Shown in pieces: positions 37,359 to 45,358 of a DNA stretch of 64,000 nt. This DNA comes from Nitrospira_D sp040255845 (GTDB taxonomy: Bacteria; Nitrospirota; Nitrospiria; Nitrospirales; Nitrospiraceae). A program made the translations under genes and the position numbers. The stretch lies in NCBI GenBank assembly GCA_040255845.1, contig JBDZVU010000001.1, positions 70,136 through 134,135 of the forward strand, given 5' to 3'. How positions within the stretch are numbered: position 1 is the first letter of the stretch; each line of letters opens with the position of its first letter. Under the pieces are notes generated by a model that saw only the letters and a list, made by a program, of their open reading frames with translations, had not been told where the DNA came from and ran no database searches.

Positions 37359-38303
37359 ATGGATTTCTTCACCGACATTCTTCATCGCCACGGCGCGCTC
37401 GTGCTCTTCGGCGTCGTGCTGGCTGAACAACTTGGACTTCCCCTTCCCGCGCTGCCGCTGATGGCGGCAGCCGGTGTGTTGATCGGGACTGGCCACCTCG
37501 GGTTGTTCCCCGCCGTCGGGGCGGCGTTTCTGGCGACCCTGCTGGCAGATTGGCTGTGGTACGTCGCCGGGCAGCGGCGAGGTCGGCCGGTTCTGGCCTT
37601 GCTCTGCCGGATCGCACTCGAGCCCGACACCTGTGTGCGGCGCACCGAGCACGTGTTTCGGACGCACGGGCCGCGGGCGTTGGTGCTTGCGAAGTTCGTC
37701 CCCGGCCTCAGCACGATCGCCCCGCCGTTGGCTGGAGTCGTCGGACTGGGACCGGTGCTGTTCTTCTTGTACGACGCGCTCGGGACTGGACTATGGGTCG
37801 GCAGCGGGCTGGGCCTCGGCTACGCCTTCGGAGCCGCGGCTCCAAGCATGGCCGCTGAGGCCGCGCATCTGACGCCGATTGCGGGGTTGGCCATGGTCAC
37901 GCTGCTGGCGGGGTATGTCCTCGCAAAGGCATGGCGCCGGCGGGTGGCGTTGCAAAGAGCGCCGCGCATGACGGTGGCTGATGTGGTGCGGAAGCTCGAT
38001 GCCGGAGAGCCGATTCTGTTCGTGGATCTGCGGAGCGAAGCCGAGCAACGAGCGGAGCCAGGCATCCCGGGCGCCCGGTCGATCGCCATTGAGGAGTTGG
38101 CGGCGCAGGCCGGCGTGCTGCCCAAGGATCGGGAAATCGTATTCTATTGCGCATGCCCGGATGACGCGTCCAGCGCCAAGGCAACGCTGATGTTGCGGCG
38201 GCTGGGCTTCGAGCGGGCTTGGGCGCTCAAAGGCGGGGTGACCGCATGGCATGCGCGGCATCAACCGGTCCGCTTGGTTCCCGTGGTGGTGGAGCCGGCA
38301 TAA
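37359..38303 (+). CDS. DedA-family membrane protein fused to a rhodanese domain
   Basis: A 314-residue fusion. Residues 1-190 are a DedA/SNARE-associated membrane domain: VVLAEQLGLPLPALPLMAAAGVL, ADWLWYVAGQRRGRPVL and VLAKFVPGLSTIAPPLAGVVGLG, the last with the F-x-P-G/R signature of DedA. Residues 205-300 form a rhodanese domain (PILFVDLRSEAEQRAEPGIPGARSI). Its active loop is CACPDDAS with Cys264, so it could carry a persulfide. DedA proteins flip lipids and support membrane potential; the attached rhodanese suggests coupling to sulfur or redox chemistry, which is inference. Confidence 0.85.
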   Translation: MDFFTDILHRHGALVLFGVVLAEQLGLPLPALPLMAAAGVLIGTGHLGLFPAVGAAFLATLLADWLWYVAGQRRGRPVLALLCRIALEPDTCVRRTEHVFRTHGPRALVLAKFVPGLSTIAPPLAGVVGLGPVLFFLYDALGTGLWVGSGLGLGYAFGAAAPSMAAEAAHLTPIAGLAMVTLLAGYVLAKAWRRRVALQRAPRMTVADVVRKLDAGEPILFVDLRSEAEQRAEPGIPGARSIAIEELAAQAGVLPKDREIVFYCACPDDASSAKATLMLRRLGFERAWALKGGVTAWHARHQPVRLVPVVVEPA

Positions 38304-38327
38304 CAAGAGCAGGAAAGGACGGCGAAA

Positions 38328-39300
38328 ATGGAATTCCGACTTCCTACACCGGAGCAGGCGCACTGGGGATTGCGCGCCATGAAAACCGTGGCCTTGGCGG
38401 ATGGCGCGCTCGACGACACGGAAGCGGGCATGCTGGAAGCGGTGCAGCGGGTGCTGGGCACCTCCTATCGTGTTGACGAGCTGAACCCCGATCACGCCGT
38501 CCGAGCTGGCACGGGGGCTCACCGATCGGCAAATCAGGGGCCAATTGGTGCAAGGGTTGATCGTGATGTCGCTAATCGACGGCACCGCGAGCCGCGAGGA
38601 AGCCGATCTCGTCGAACAATTCGCGGCGGCACTGGAGGTTCACGCGCCGGAAGTCGCCAACCTCCGTCATGTGCTCAACAGGGATATTCTTCAGCTGCGG
38701 CTCGATCTCGTACGTCGCGTCTGGCTCAGGCCCAAAGTGAGGGACATCTGGAACCGTGAAGGGATCCGGGGTGTGTACAAGTTCGCGCGCGGCATGGCCG
38801 GGAAATATGAGGATGCGCACCTTGCGGCGCGCTATCAGGTGCTGGAGCAGTATCCGGCCGGATCACTGGGCCGCGCCTATTGGGACTATTGCCGCAGGAA
38901 CGGCTTCGCGCTTCCCGGTGAGCGAGGCGGCGCGCCTGAGGAGATTCTTTTCCACGACTGTGCGCATATTCTTTCGGGCTATGGGACGACGCCCGAAGAG
39001 GAAGTGCAGGTCGCCTGCTTCAGCGCGGGCTTCCAGCGCCGAGAGCCGTGGCTCTTCGTTTTCTTCGTCCTCCTCCAATTCCATGTCGGGATTCGGATGA
39101 CGCCCATCACCGAGGCCCGAACCGGATTCTTCGATCCGGAAAAGGCCCTGGTCGCGCTGCGGCGGGGCGCGGCGATGACTGTGGATTTGAATGACGGCTG
39201 GGACTATTGGCCGGTCATGGGGGAGCAGGTTGAGGAGCTCCGCCGGCGCTACAATATCCTCCCCGCAGAGGCGTTCGTTCCCGCGACGCAACCGGTGTAG
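38328..39300 (+). pseudogene. TerB-like/Coq4-like protein interrupted by a +1 frameshift near 38490
   Basis: The reading frame starting at the ATG 38328 (MEFRLPTPEQAHWGLRAMKTVALADGALDD, in part) runs to ELNP and then changes character. The frame one base on continues with ITPSELARGLTDRQIRGQLVQGLIVMSLIDG, which completes a TerB-like helical domain of about 140 residues. The second part (KVRDIWNREGIRGVYKFARGM onward) ends with HDCAHILSGYGTTPEEE, close to the HDxxH...GYG...E motif of Coq4, a ubiquinone-biosynthesis scaffold. One surplus base at the CCCCG run 38486-38490 explains everything. An assembly error is the simplest reading; a true pseudogene or a programmed shift is possible. Part of the sigma-54 cluster. 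Confidence 0.7.
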
Positions 39301-39327
39301 AAGGCCTGACGCAGGGGCTGCCTGACT

Positions 39328-39352
39328 TGCCGAAATTTCGGCACGTGCCGAA
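39328..39352 (+). promoter_or_regulatory. Overlapping palindromes, probable activator site 2
   Basis: TGCCGAAATTTCGGCA (39328-39343) and TTCGGCACGTGCCGAA (39337-39352) are both perfect 16-base palindromes sharing their middle half-site. The second has the same TTCGGC-N4-GCCGAA form as the site at 36713. It is 105-120 bases upstream of the -24 element at 39457. Confidence 0.65.
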
Positions 39353-39456
39353 TGGCCGGCGGCCCCGGTCGGCGTTCTCCGCGAGAACGCTGGCGCAGCT
39401 GTTCGCTGCGTGTCGATTTCCCACAAGAACCAGCGACCACTAGCGGGCGGGAACGA

Positions 39457-39472
39457 TGGAACGAGGATTGCT
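39457..39472 (+). promoter_or_regulatory. Sigma-54 (-24/-12) promoter 2
   Basis: TGGAACG-AGGA-TTGCT matches TGGCACG-N4-TTGCW at all but one defined position, with GG and GC correctly ten bases apart. Transcription would start near 39483; AGGAGGAGGT and the adaptor ATG at 39512 follow. Confidence 0.72.
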
Positions 39473-39511
39473 CAAGAGTCGAGTGCAGAGCGAGAGATGC
39501 AGGAGGAGGTT

Positions 39512-40621
39512 ATGAGTCGTCGGGGGTGGATCGGTTCTGTGATGCTGATGCTGTCGGTGCTGCTGTCGGCACTGGGATTGGCCGCCTGGAAATACGAGTC
39601 GATTCAAGAGGGCGCCGTCGCGGCGGCCCGCCAACCGGAGCCGATGGAAGCGGTCGCGGTCGCGGCCGCGCGGGCCGTTGAGCACCGGGAACGGGTGACG
39701 TCGATCGGCACGGTCCTGGCCCTTCGTTCGATTACGCTGCGCAATGAGCTGCCGGGAACGGTGGCGCAGATTCGATTCGCACCGGGAGACGTGGTCGAGG
39801 CGGGAACCGTGCTCGTCGCGTTGGACGTCTCGGTGGAAGAGGCCGATCTGCGGGCGCAACAAGCGCAAGCGGCTTTGGCGAAGACCGTGTTGGACCGCCG
39901 AAGAGCCTTGCGCGAGGACCTGGCCGCTGCGCAGGAGGAAGTGGACCGTGCGCGCGCCGATCTCGATGTGGCGCAAGCCCAAATTGCCCGCACCAAGGCC
40001 ATCATCGCCCGGAAAACGATCCGCGCGCCCTTCCGCGCGCGCGTCGGACTGGCGGACGTCCATCCCGGACAGTATCTGAACGAGGGCACGTCGCTCACCA
40101 CCTTGCAAGGCATCGACGAAGCCGTCCATGTCGATTTTCCCGTGGCGCAGCACATTGCGAGCGGGTTGCACGAAGGCGATCGGGTGGAGATCATTCCGAC
40201 GGGAGGCGCTCCGGTCGAAGGCCGCCTCGTCGCCATCGATGCCCGCGTCGATCCCGCGACGCGCAATGCGATGATCCGGGCCAGAATCGACGGTGGATCG
40301 GATGTTCTCACTCCCGGCGCGGCCGTTCGGGTTCGGGTGCCGGTGGGAACCGCCCGCCAGGCGGTGGCCATTCCGGTCAATGCCCTTCGCAAGGCTCCAG
40401 GGGGAGATCAAGTGTTCGTGATCGAGCATGATCAGGAGGGAAGAACCCGAGCAAAAGTGCGCCAAGTCGAAGTGGGCGCCATGCTCGCCGACGAAGTCGT
40501 CATCCATGCCGGAGTGTCCGCCGGGGAACTGGTGGCGACGTCCGGCTCGTTCAAGCTTCGGGACGGCGTCCTGGTGAGCGCGGCCGAGCCGGCAACCGGA
40601 CAGACGATGGTCTTGCGCTGA
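39512..40621 (+). CDS. RND efflux periplasmic adaptor (membrane fusion protein)
   Basis: A 369-residue HlyD/AcrA-type adaptor joining an RND pump to an outer-membrane channel. An N-terminal membrane anchor (IGSVMLMLSVLLSALGLAAW) replaces a lipobox. The lipoyl half-motifs (GTVAQIRFAPGDVVEAGTVLVALD and KTIRAPFRARVGLADVHPGQYL) flank a short alpha-hairpin (AALAKTVLDRRRALREDLAAAQEEVDRARADLDVAQAQIARTKA, in part). The ATG at 39512 is fixed by AGGAGGAGGT directly ahead. It is the first gene behind sigma-54 promoter 2, 14 bases before its pump gene. Confidence 0.87.
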   Translation: MSRRGWIGSVMLMLSVLLSALGLAAWKYESIQEGAVAAARQPEPMEAVAVAAARAVEHRERVTSIGTVLALRSITLRNELPGTVAQIRFAPGDVVEAGTVLVALDVSVEEADLRAQQAQAALAKTVLDRRRALREDLAAAQEEVDRARADLDVAQAQIARTKAIIARKTIRAPFRARVGLADVHPGQYLNEGTSLTTLQGIDEAVHVDFPVAQHIASGLHEGDRVEIIPTGGAPVEGRLVAIDARVDPATRNAMIRARIDGGSDVLTPGAAVRVRVPVGTARQAVAIPVNALRKAPGGDQVFVIEHDQEGRTRAKVRQVEVGAMLADEVVIHAGVSAGELVATSGSFKLRDGVLVSAAEPATGQTMVLR

Positions 40622-40635
40622 AGGACGAAGCACCG

Positions 40636-43600
40636 ATGCGATCGTTTACCGACGTCTTCATCAAACACCCGGTTCTGGCCGTGGTGGTCAATCTCGTGAT
40701 CGTGCTCGTCGGATGGCGCGCGCTCACCGCCCTGCCCGTCCAGCAATACCCCAAGATCGAAAGCTCGTCGGTTGTCATTACCACGATCTACTACGGAGCC
40801 AGCGCCGAGACGGTCCGCGGCTTTTTGACGACGCCGATCGAGCGCGTCGTCTCTGCGATCAGCGGGGTCGACTACCTCGAATCCACCAGCCGGGCCGGCG
40901 TCAGCACGGTGACGGTCCATCTGAAGTTGAACCACAGCAGCACCGCCGCCTTGGCCGAGGTCACCGCTCGGCTCCAGCAGGTGCGATCGGAGCTGCCGGC
41001 GGAAGCCGAGCCTCCCATGATCGAGGTCCAGCGGGCGGACCGCCCTTATGCCGCGTTTTACCTCAGCTTCACCTCGTCGGAGCGCACGGTGCCGGCGTTG
41101 ACTGATTGGCTGCTGCGCGGCCTGCAACCGCAGCTCGCCACCTTGCCGGGTGTGCAGCGCGTGACGATCGAGGGAGGCCGGCAGATCGCCATGCGGGTCT
41201 GGATCGATCCGGAGCGGCTGGCGGCATTCAATTTGTCGCCGGGAGACGTGCAGGGTGCTCTGCGGCGCAACAACTACCTGGCGGCGGTCGGCCGGACAAA
41301 AGGGGATCTCGTTCAGGTGAACCTCCTCGCCAACACGGACCTCCGGTCCACCGAGGAATTTGAAGATCTGATCGTCGCGGACCGCGGCGGAGCGATCGTT
41401 CGCCTGAAGGACATTGCCCGAGTGGAGCGCGGGGCCGAAGAGGCGGAGATGGTCGCCAAGTACAACCGCACGGAAGGCGTCTATCTGGGAATTTGGCCGC
41501 TCGTCGGCTCCAATGAAATCGACGTCGCACACCGGCTGCGGGACGAGATGGACCGCATCCGGCCCACGCTGCCCCCCGACATCGACATGCAGCTCGTCTG
41601 GGACGGGACGATGTTCATGGAGAGCGCCCTCAAGGAAATCACCAAGACCCTCGGAGAAACGATCCTGATCGTCGCCGCGGTCGTCTTTCTGTTCATGGGA
41701 TCCGTTCGTACGGCCTTGGTCCCGCTCGTCGCGATGCCGGTGTCCTTAATCGGCGCAGGGCTGTTCATGTACGCGCTGGGGTTCAGCTTGAACCTGCTCA
41801 CGATCCTGGCCATCGTGCTCGCGGTCGGGCTCGTCGTCGACGATGCGATCGTGGTCGTCGAGAACGTCGAGCGTCACGTGCGCCAAGGCAAGTCCCGCAT
41901 TCAAGCGGCGATCAGCGGGTCCCGCGAGCTGGTCGGCCCGATCATCGCCATGACGATCACCCTGGCGACCGTCTACGCCCCGATCGGCTTTCAAGGCGGC
42001 TTGACCGGCTCGCTGTTCATGGAATTCGCCATTACCTTGGCCGCGGCGGTCGTGTTGTCCGGCGTCGTCGCCGTCACGCTCTCGCCCGTCATGAGCTCGC
42101 GATTCGTGCGTGAGGACGGCGAGGAGAGCCGGCTGACGAGACTGGTGAACGGGACGTTCGACGTCGTGCGCCGCCAGTACGCCCGGCTGTTGGACCTCGC
42201 GCTGGAGATGCGTTGGGCGGTGGTCGCGGCCGCGCTCCTCGTCATGGCGGCGGCCTGGCCGCTGTATCAGTTCAGCCGGCAGGAGCTCGCTCCGGTCGAG
42301 GATCAAAGCCACATCAGCTTGTTCATGGAAGCCTCTCCGGATTCCACGGTCGCCGCGACCAACCGCGAGTCGCTGAAGGTGGTCGAGGCCATGACGGCCT
42401 TCCCTGAAGCGCGGTTCATGTGGTCCCTCACCTCCTCATGGGGAGGGTTCGGCGGATTGGTCGCGAAGGATTGGCGGGAGCGCACGCGGTCGACGGAGTC
42501 GATGTACGGGGAGGTCTTCGGGGCGGTCTCGCAGATTCCGGGCTTGCGGGTCTTTCCCCGCCTGGACCCGCCTTTGCCTTCCCCGGGGCAGTATGACGTG
42601 GAGCTGCTGCTTCAGACCGATGCGCCGGTGGAGCACATGGTGGAGACGGCGGCGGCTGTTTTGGGCGCGGGGTGGCAAAGCGGCAAATTTCTCTATGTGG
42701 ACACGGACCTCAAGATCGACCTGCCGGAAGCGCGCGTGGTGCTGGACCGGGACCGGCTGGCCGACCTGGGACTGGACTTGGCAGGCGTCGGGCGGGAACT
42801 CGGTACGCTGCTCGGCGGCGCCTACGTCAACCGATTCAATTACTTCGATCGCAGCTACAAGGTGATTCCGCAGGTCGGCGACGGAGACCGCGCGTCGGTC
42901 GGTCCGCTGCTGGACGTGAAGATCAAGACGCCGAGCGGCCAGCTCGTGCCGGTCTCGACCTTCACCCACATCGAGACCGGCACCGCCCCCCGCACGCTGA
43001 ACCGGTTTCAGCAGCGCAATGCCGTTCGGATCTTCGGCGGGGTCAAGCCCGGCGTGACGAAGGAGGAGGCGCTTCGGGTGCTCGAATCCGCGGCCGCCGC
43101 CGCACCCGGCCCCCGGCTCGTCCTCGACCATGCAGGCGAATCGCGTCAGATTCGCCACGAGGGCGGCGCGTTGACGGCCACGCTGGGATTTGCCGTGGTG
43201 CTCATTTATTTGGTGCTCGCCGCACAATTTCACAGCTTCCGGGATCCGTTGATCGTCCTCTTGGGGTCCGTGCCGCTGGCGGTCTCCGGGGCGCTCATCT
43301 TCAGTTTCCTGGATTGGACCACGATCAACATCTACTCACAGGTCGGCCTCATCACGCTGGTCGGATTGATCGCCAAGAACGGCATTCTGATCGTGGAGTT
43401 CGCCAATACGCTGCAGGCCCGCGGATTGTCCAAGGGCCTGGCATTGCGGGAAGCGGCGCTGACGCGGTTGCGTCCGGTGCTGATGACGTCGGCCGCGACG
43501 GTCTTCGGCCATCTGCCGCTCGTCTTGGTGGCGGGGCCGGGCGCCGCGGCTCGGAACAGCATCGGCATCGTCCTGGTGACGGGCATGACGGTCGGCACGA

Positions 43601-43725
43601 TCTTCACGCTCTTCGTGGTGCCGGTGTTTTATTCATTGATCGCGGCACAGCGGGAACCGAGCGCCGCTCCTGAACGACCCCGCGCGGTCGATCACGACTG
43701 GGTGCTCGCAGGAGCGCGCGGATAA
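40636..43725 (+). CDS. RND-family efflux pump, inner-membrane subunit
   Basis: A 1029-residue proton-driven RND exporter with the two-fold repeat of 12 helices and two large periplasmic loops. The TM4 proton-relay aspartates are present in VGLVVDDAIVVVENVERHV. The N-terminus FIKHPVLAVVVNLVIVLVGWRAL and the C-terminal repeat GLIAKNGILIVEFANTLQARG...LRPVLMTSAATVFGHLPL are typical of the MdtBC/MexF-like subgroup. Substrate unknown. It partners the adaptor just upstream; no separate outer-membrane channel is in this transcript, so it may share the one at 48574. Confidence 0.9.
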   Translation: MRSFTDVFIKHPVLAVVVNLVIVLVGWRALTALPVQQYPKIESSSVVITTIYYGASAETVRGFLTTPIERVVSAISGVDYLESTSRAGVSTVTVHLKLNHSSTAALAEVTARLQQVRSELPAEAEPPMIEVQRADRPYAAFYLSFTSSERTVPALTDWLLRGLQPQLATLPGVQRVTIEGGRQIAMRVWIDPERLAAFNLSPGDVQGALRRNNYLAAVGRTKGDLVQVNLLANTDLRSTEEFEDLIVADRGGAIVRLKDIARVERGAEEAEMVAKYNRTEGVYLGIWPLVGSNEIDVAHRLRDEMDRIRPTLPPDIDMQLVWDGTMFMESALKEITKTLGETILIVAAVVFLFMGSVRTALVPLVAMPVSLIGAGLFMYALGFSLNLLTILAIVLAVGLVVDDAIVVVENVERHVRQGKSRIQAAISGSRELVGPIIAMTITLATVYAPIGFQGGLTGSLFMEFAITLAAAVVLSGVVAVTLSPVMSSRFVREDGEESRLTRLVNGTFDVVRRQYARLLDLALEMRWAVVAAALLVMAAAWPLYQFSRQELAPVEDQSHISLFMEASPDSTVAATNRESLKVVEAMTAFPEARFMWSLTSSWGGFGGLVAKDWRERTRSTESMYGEVFGAVSQIPGLRVFPRLDPPLPSPGQYDVELLLQTDAPVEHMVETAAAVLGAGWQSGKFLYVDTDLKIDLPEARVVLDRDRLADLGLDLAGVGRELGTLLGGAYVNRFNYFDRSYKVIPQVGDGDRASVGPLLDVKIKTPSGQLVPVSTFTHIETGTAPRTLNRFQQRNAVRIFGGVKPGVTKEEALRVLESAAAAAPGPRLVLDHAGESRQIRHEGGALTATLGFAVVLIYLVLAAQFHSFRDPLIVLLGSVPLAVSGALIFSFLDWTTINIYSQVGLITLVGLIAKNGILIVEFANTLQARGLSKGLALREAALTRLRPVLMTSAATVFGHLPLVLVAGPGAAARNSIGIVLVTGMTVGTIFTLFVVPVFYSLIAAQREPSAAPERPRAVDHDWVLAGARG

Positions 43726-43757
43726 GGAACAGCAGCGGAGGTCCGCTCAGAGGGATC

Positions 43758-44063
43758 ATGTTGAAGATTACAGTCAATCGTGACGAACAACCGGCTCGGA
43801 TGGTGTTGGAAGGTAAACTCGCCGGGGCGTGGGTCCAGGAAGCGCGCGACGCGTGGCGGCAGTTCGCCAAGGAAGCAGGCGGGGCGCCGCTGATCGTGGA
43901 CCTCAAAACCATCGATTATGTCGACGGCGACGGGAAGGATCTCTTGGCGACGATGTGGCGCGAGGGGGCGACACTGCAGGCCGCGGGGTGTTGCACGAAG
44001 TACATCATCGAAGAGATCGCAAAAGGCGGCCGCAGATCGGCGTGCTCCGAACCGAACGCCTAG
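43758..44063 (+). CDS. STAS-like protein
   Basis: A 101-residue single-domain protein resembling STAS/anti-anti-sigma domains: LKITVNRDEQPARMVLEGKLAGAWVQEARDAWRQF is a strand-strand-helix start and PLIVDLKTIDYVDGDGKDLLATMWREGATLQAAG is the central strand and helix. The phosphorylatable Ser of SpoIIAA is replaced by a DGDG segment, so phosphoswitching is not expected. It stands 32 bases after the first RND pump and 44 bases before the second RND set, and may belong to either transcript. Confidence 0.65.
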   Translation: MLKITVNRDEQPARMVLEGKLAGAWVQEARDAWRQFAKEAGGAPLIVDLKTIDYVDGDGKDLLATMWREGATLQAAGCCTKYIIEEIAKGGRRSACSEPNA

Positions 44064-44107
44064 AGGATTATTGTTGCCCTTAAGAGAAAGCTGTTAGACT
44101 GATCGGA

Positions 44108-45358
44108 ATGCGTATGATTCGGCTTCGGTCAACCCATGTCGTGTCCCCTCTCTTGTACGCGCTGCTCTGCTGCGCCGGCTGGGCCGTGACCGGCTGCAAG
44201 CCCGACGCCGGGTCAGCCCCCCCGGCTCCGTCGCTGCCGCAAGTCGAATTCGTGGCGGCGACCAGGCAGACGGTGCCCGATGAGCCGGAGTTCATTGGTC
44301 AGGCTGAGGCGTCCCGTCCGGTGGAGATCCGGTCGCAGGTGACCGGTATCCTAAAGCAGGTCCTATTTACGGAAGGCCGTGAGGTGAAAGCCGGGGACAA
44401 GCTCTATCAAATCGACCCGGTCCCCTTCGAGGCCGCCTACCAAAGCGCCAAAGCGCGGATCGCCGAAGCGGAAGCCCGCGTCGTCCAGGCCCGGCAGAAT
44501 CTGGCCCGGGTGAAGCCGCTGTTGGCGGAGCAAGCCGTGAGCCAAAAGGACGTGGACGATGCCATCGCCGAAGACCTGCAGGCCAAGGCGGCTCTGCAAG
44601 GCGCCAAGGCCGAGATGATCAGGGCCAAATTCGATCTGGACAACACGCTCATTGTGGCCCCGATCGACGGGCTCATCGAACGCAGCCGGTACTACGAAGG
44701 GCGCCTGGTATCCGCGCAGACGGATTTGCTCACAATGATCCATCAGATTGATCCGATGTACGTCGTCGTCAGCGTCCCGGAAAGTTTCCTCCTGAGACGG
44801 CGGCAGGACGTCATTGCGGCAGGGCTGAAAGATCCGGGAACGGTCGAGCTGAAAGGCACCGTGATCTTTGCCGACGGCAGCGTCTACCCCCATGAGGGGG
44901 TCTTGGATTTTGCGGACGTGGGCCTGCGGAGCGAGACGGGTTCCAGGCAAGCACGATTCGTCGTCCCGAACCCCAACCGCATGCTGCTGCCGGGGCAGTT
45001 CGTCCGGGTCCGATTCAAGGGAACGGTCAAAGAAAACGTGATCCTCGTGCCGCAGCGGGCCGTCCAACAAAGCCCCCAAGGGGCGGTTGTCTTTGTCGCC
45101 GGCGAAGGCGACAAGGTGGAAATCCGCCCCGTGAAGGTGAGCACCTGGCGCGAGCGGGAGTGGATCATCGAATCCGGCGTCGAACCGGGTGAGCGGATCA
45201 TCGTGGAAGGCTTCCACAAATTGGCGCCCGGCGCGCCCGTGCGCCCGGTCCCAGCGGCACCGTCCGACAACGGGCATGCGACGAGTGAGCCGGCGGCCAC
45301 CAGCAATGGCGACCGCCCGTCGGACGCCCCGGCGGAGGTCCCGGGGAGGGCCAAGTGA
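44108..45358 (+). CDS. RND efflux adaptor lipoprotein (AcrA/MexA type)
   Basis: A 416-residue periplasmic adaptor with a lipoprotein signal: LLYALLCCAGWAVTGC, acylated at Cys30. The MexA-type order is clear: EASRPVEIRSQVTGILKQVLFTEGREVKAGDKLYQIDP (lipoyl), a coiled-coil hairpin (AYQSAKARIAEAEARVVQARQNLARVKPLLAEQAVSQKDVDD, in part), then APIDGLIERSRYYEGRLV. A Pro/Ala/Ser-rich tail of ~35 residues follows the last domain. It overlaps the RND pump gene by four bases. The start could also be the ATG two codons later; no clear ribosome site is seen. Confidence 0.9.
   Translation: MRMIRLRSTHVVSPLLYALLCCAGWAVTGCKPDAGSAPPAPSLPQVEFVAATRQTVPDEPEFIGQAEASRPVEIRSQVTGILKQVLFTEGREVKAGDKLYQIDPVPFEAAYQSAKARIAEAEARVVQARQNLARVKPLLAEQAVSQKDVDDAIAEDLQAKAALQGAKAEMIRAKFDLDNTLIVAPIDGLIERSRYYEGRLVSAQTDLLTMIHQIDPMYVVVSVPESFLLRRRQDVIAAGLKDPGTVELKGTVIFADGSVYPHEGVLDFADVGLRSETGSRQARFVVPNPNRMLLPGQFVRVRFKGTVKENVILVPQRAVQQSPQGAVVFVAGEGDKVEIRPVKVSTWREREWIIESGVEPGERIIVEGFHKLAPGAPVRPVPAAPSDNGHATSEPAATSNGDRPSDAPAEVPGRAK

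Noticed and set aside
38545..39300. Treating the Coq4-like part as an independent gene starting at 38545
   Set aside because: The same frame continues upstream without stop to 38491 with sensible TerB-like sequence that joins the ATG 38328 frame, so a frameshifted single gene explains the data better.
39391..39410. TGGCGC-N5-TTCGC near 39391 as the sigma-54 promoter of the RND adaptor
   Set aside because: GG and GC are eleven, not ten, bases apart and the TTGC element is poor; the site at 39457 matches almost perfectly.
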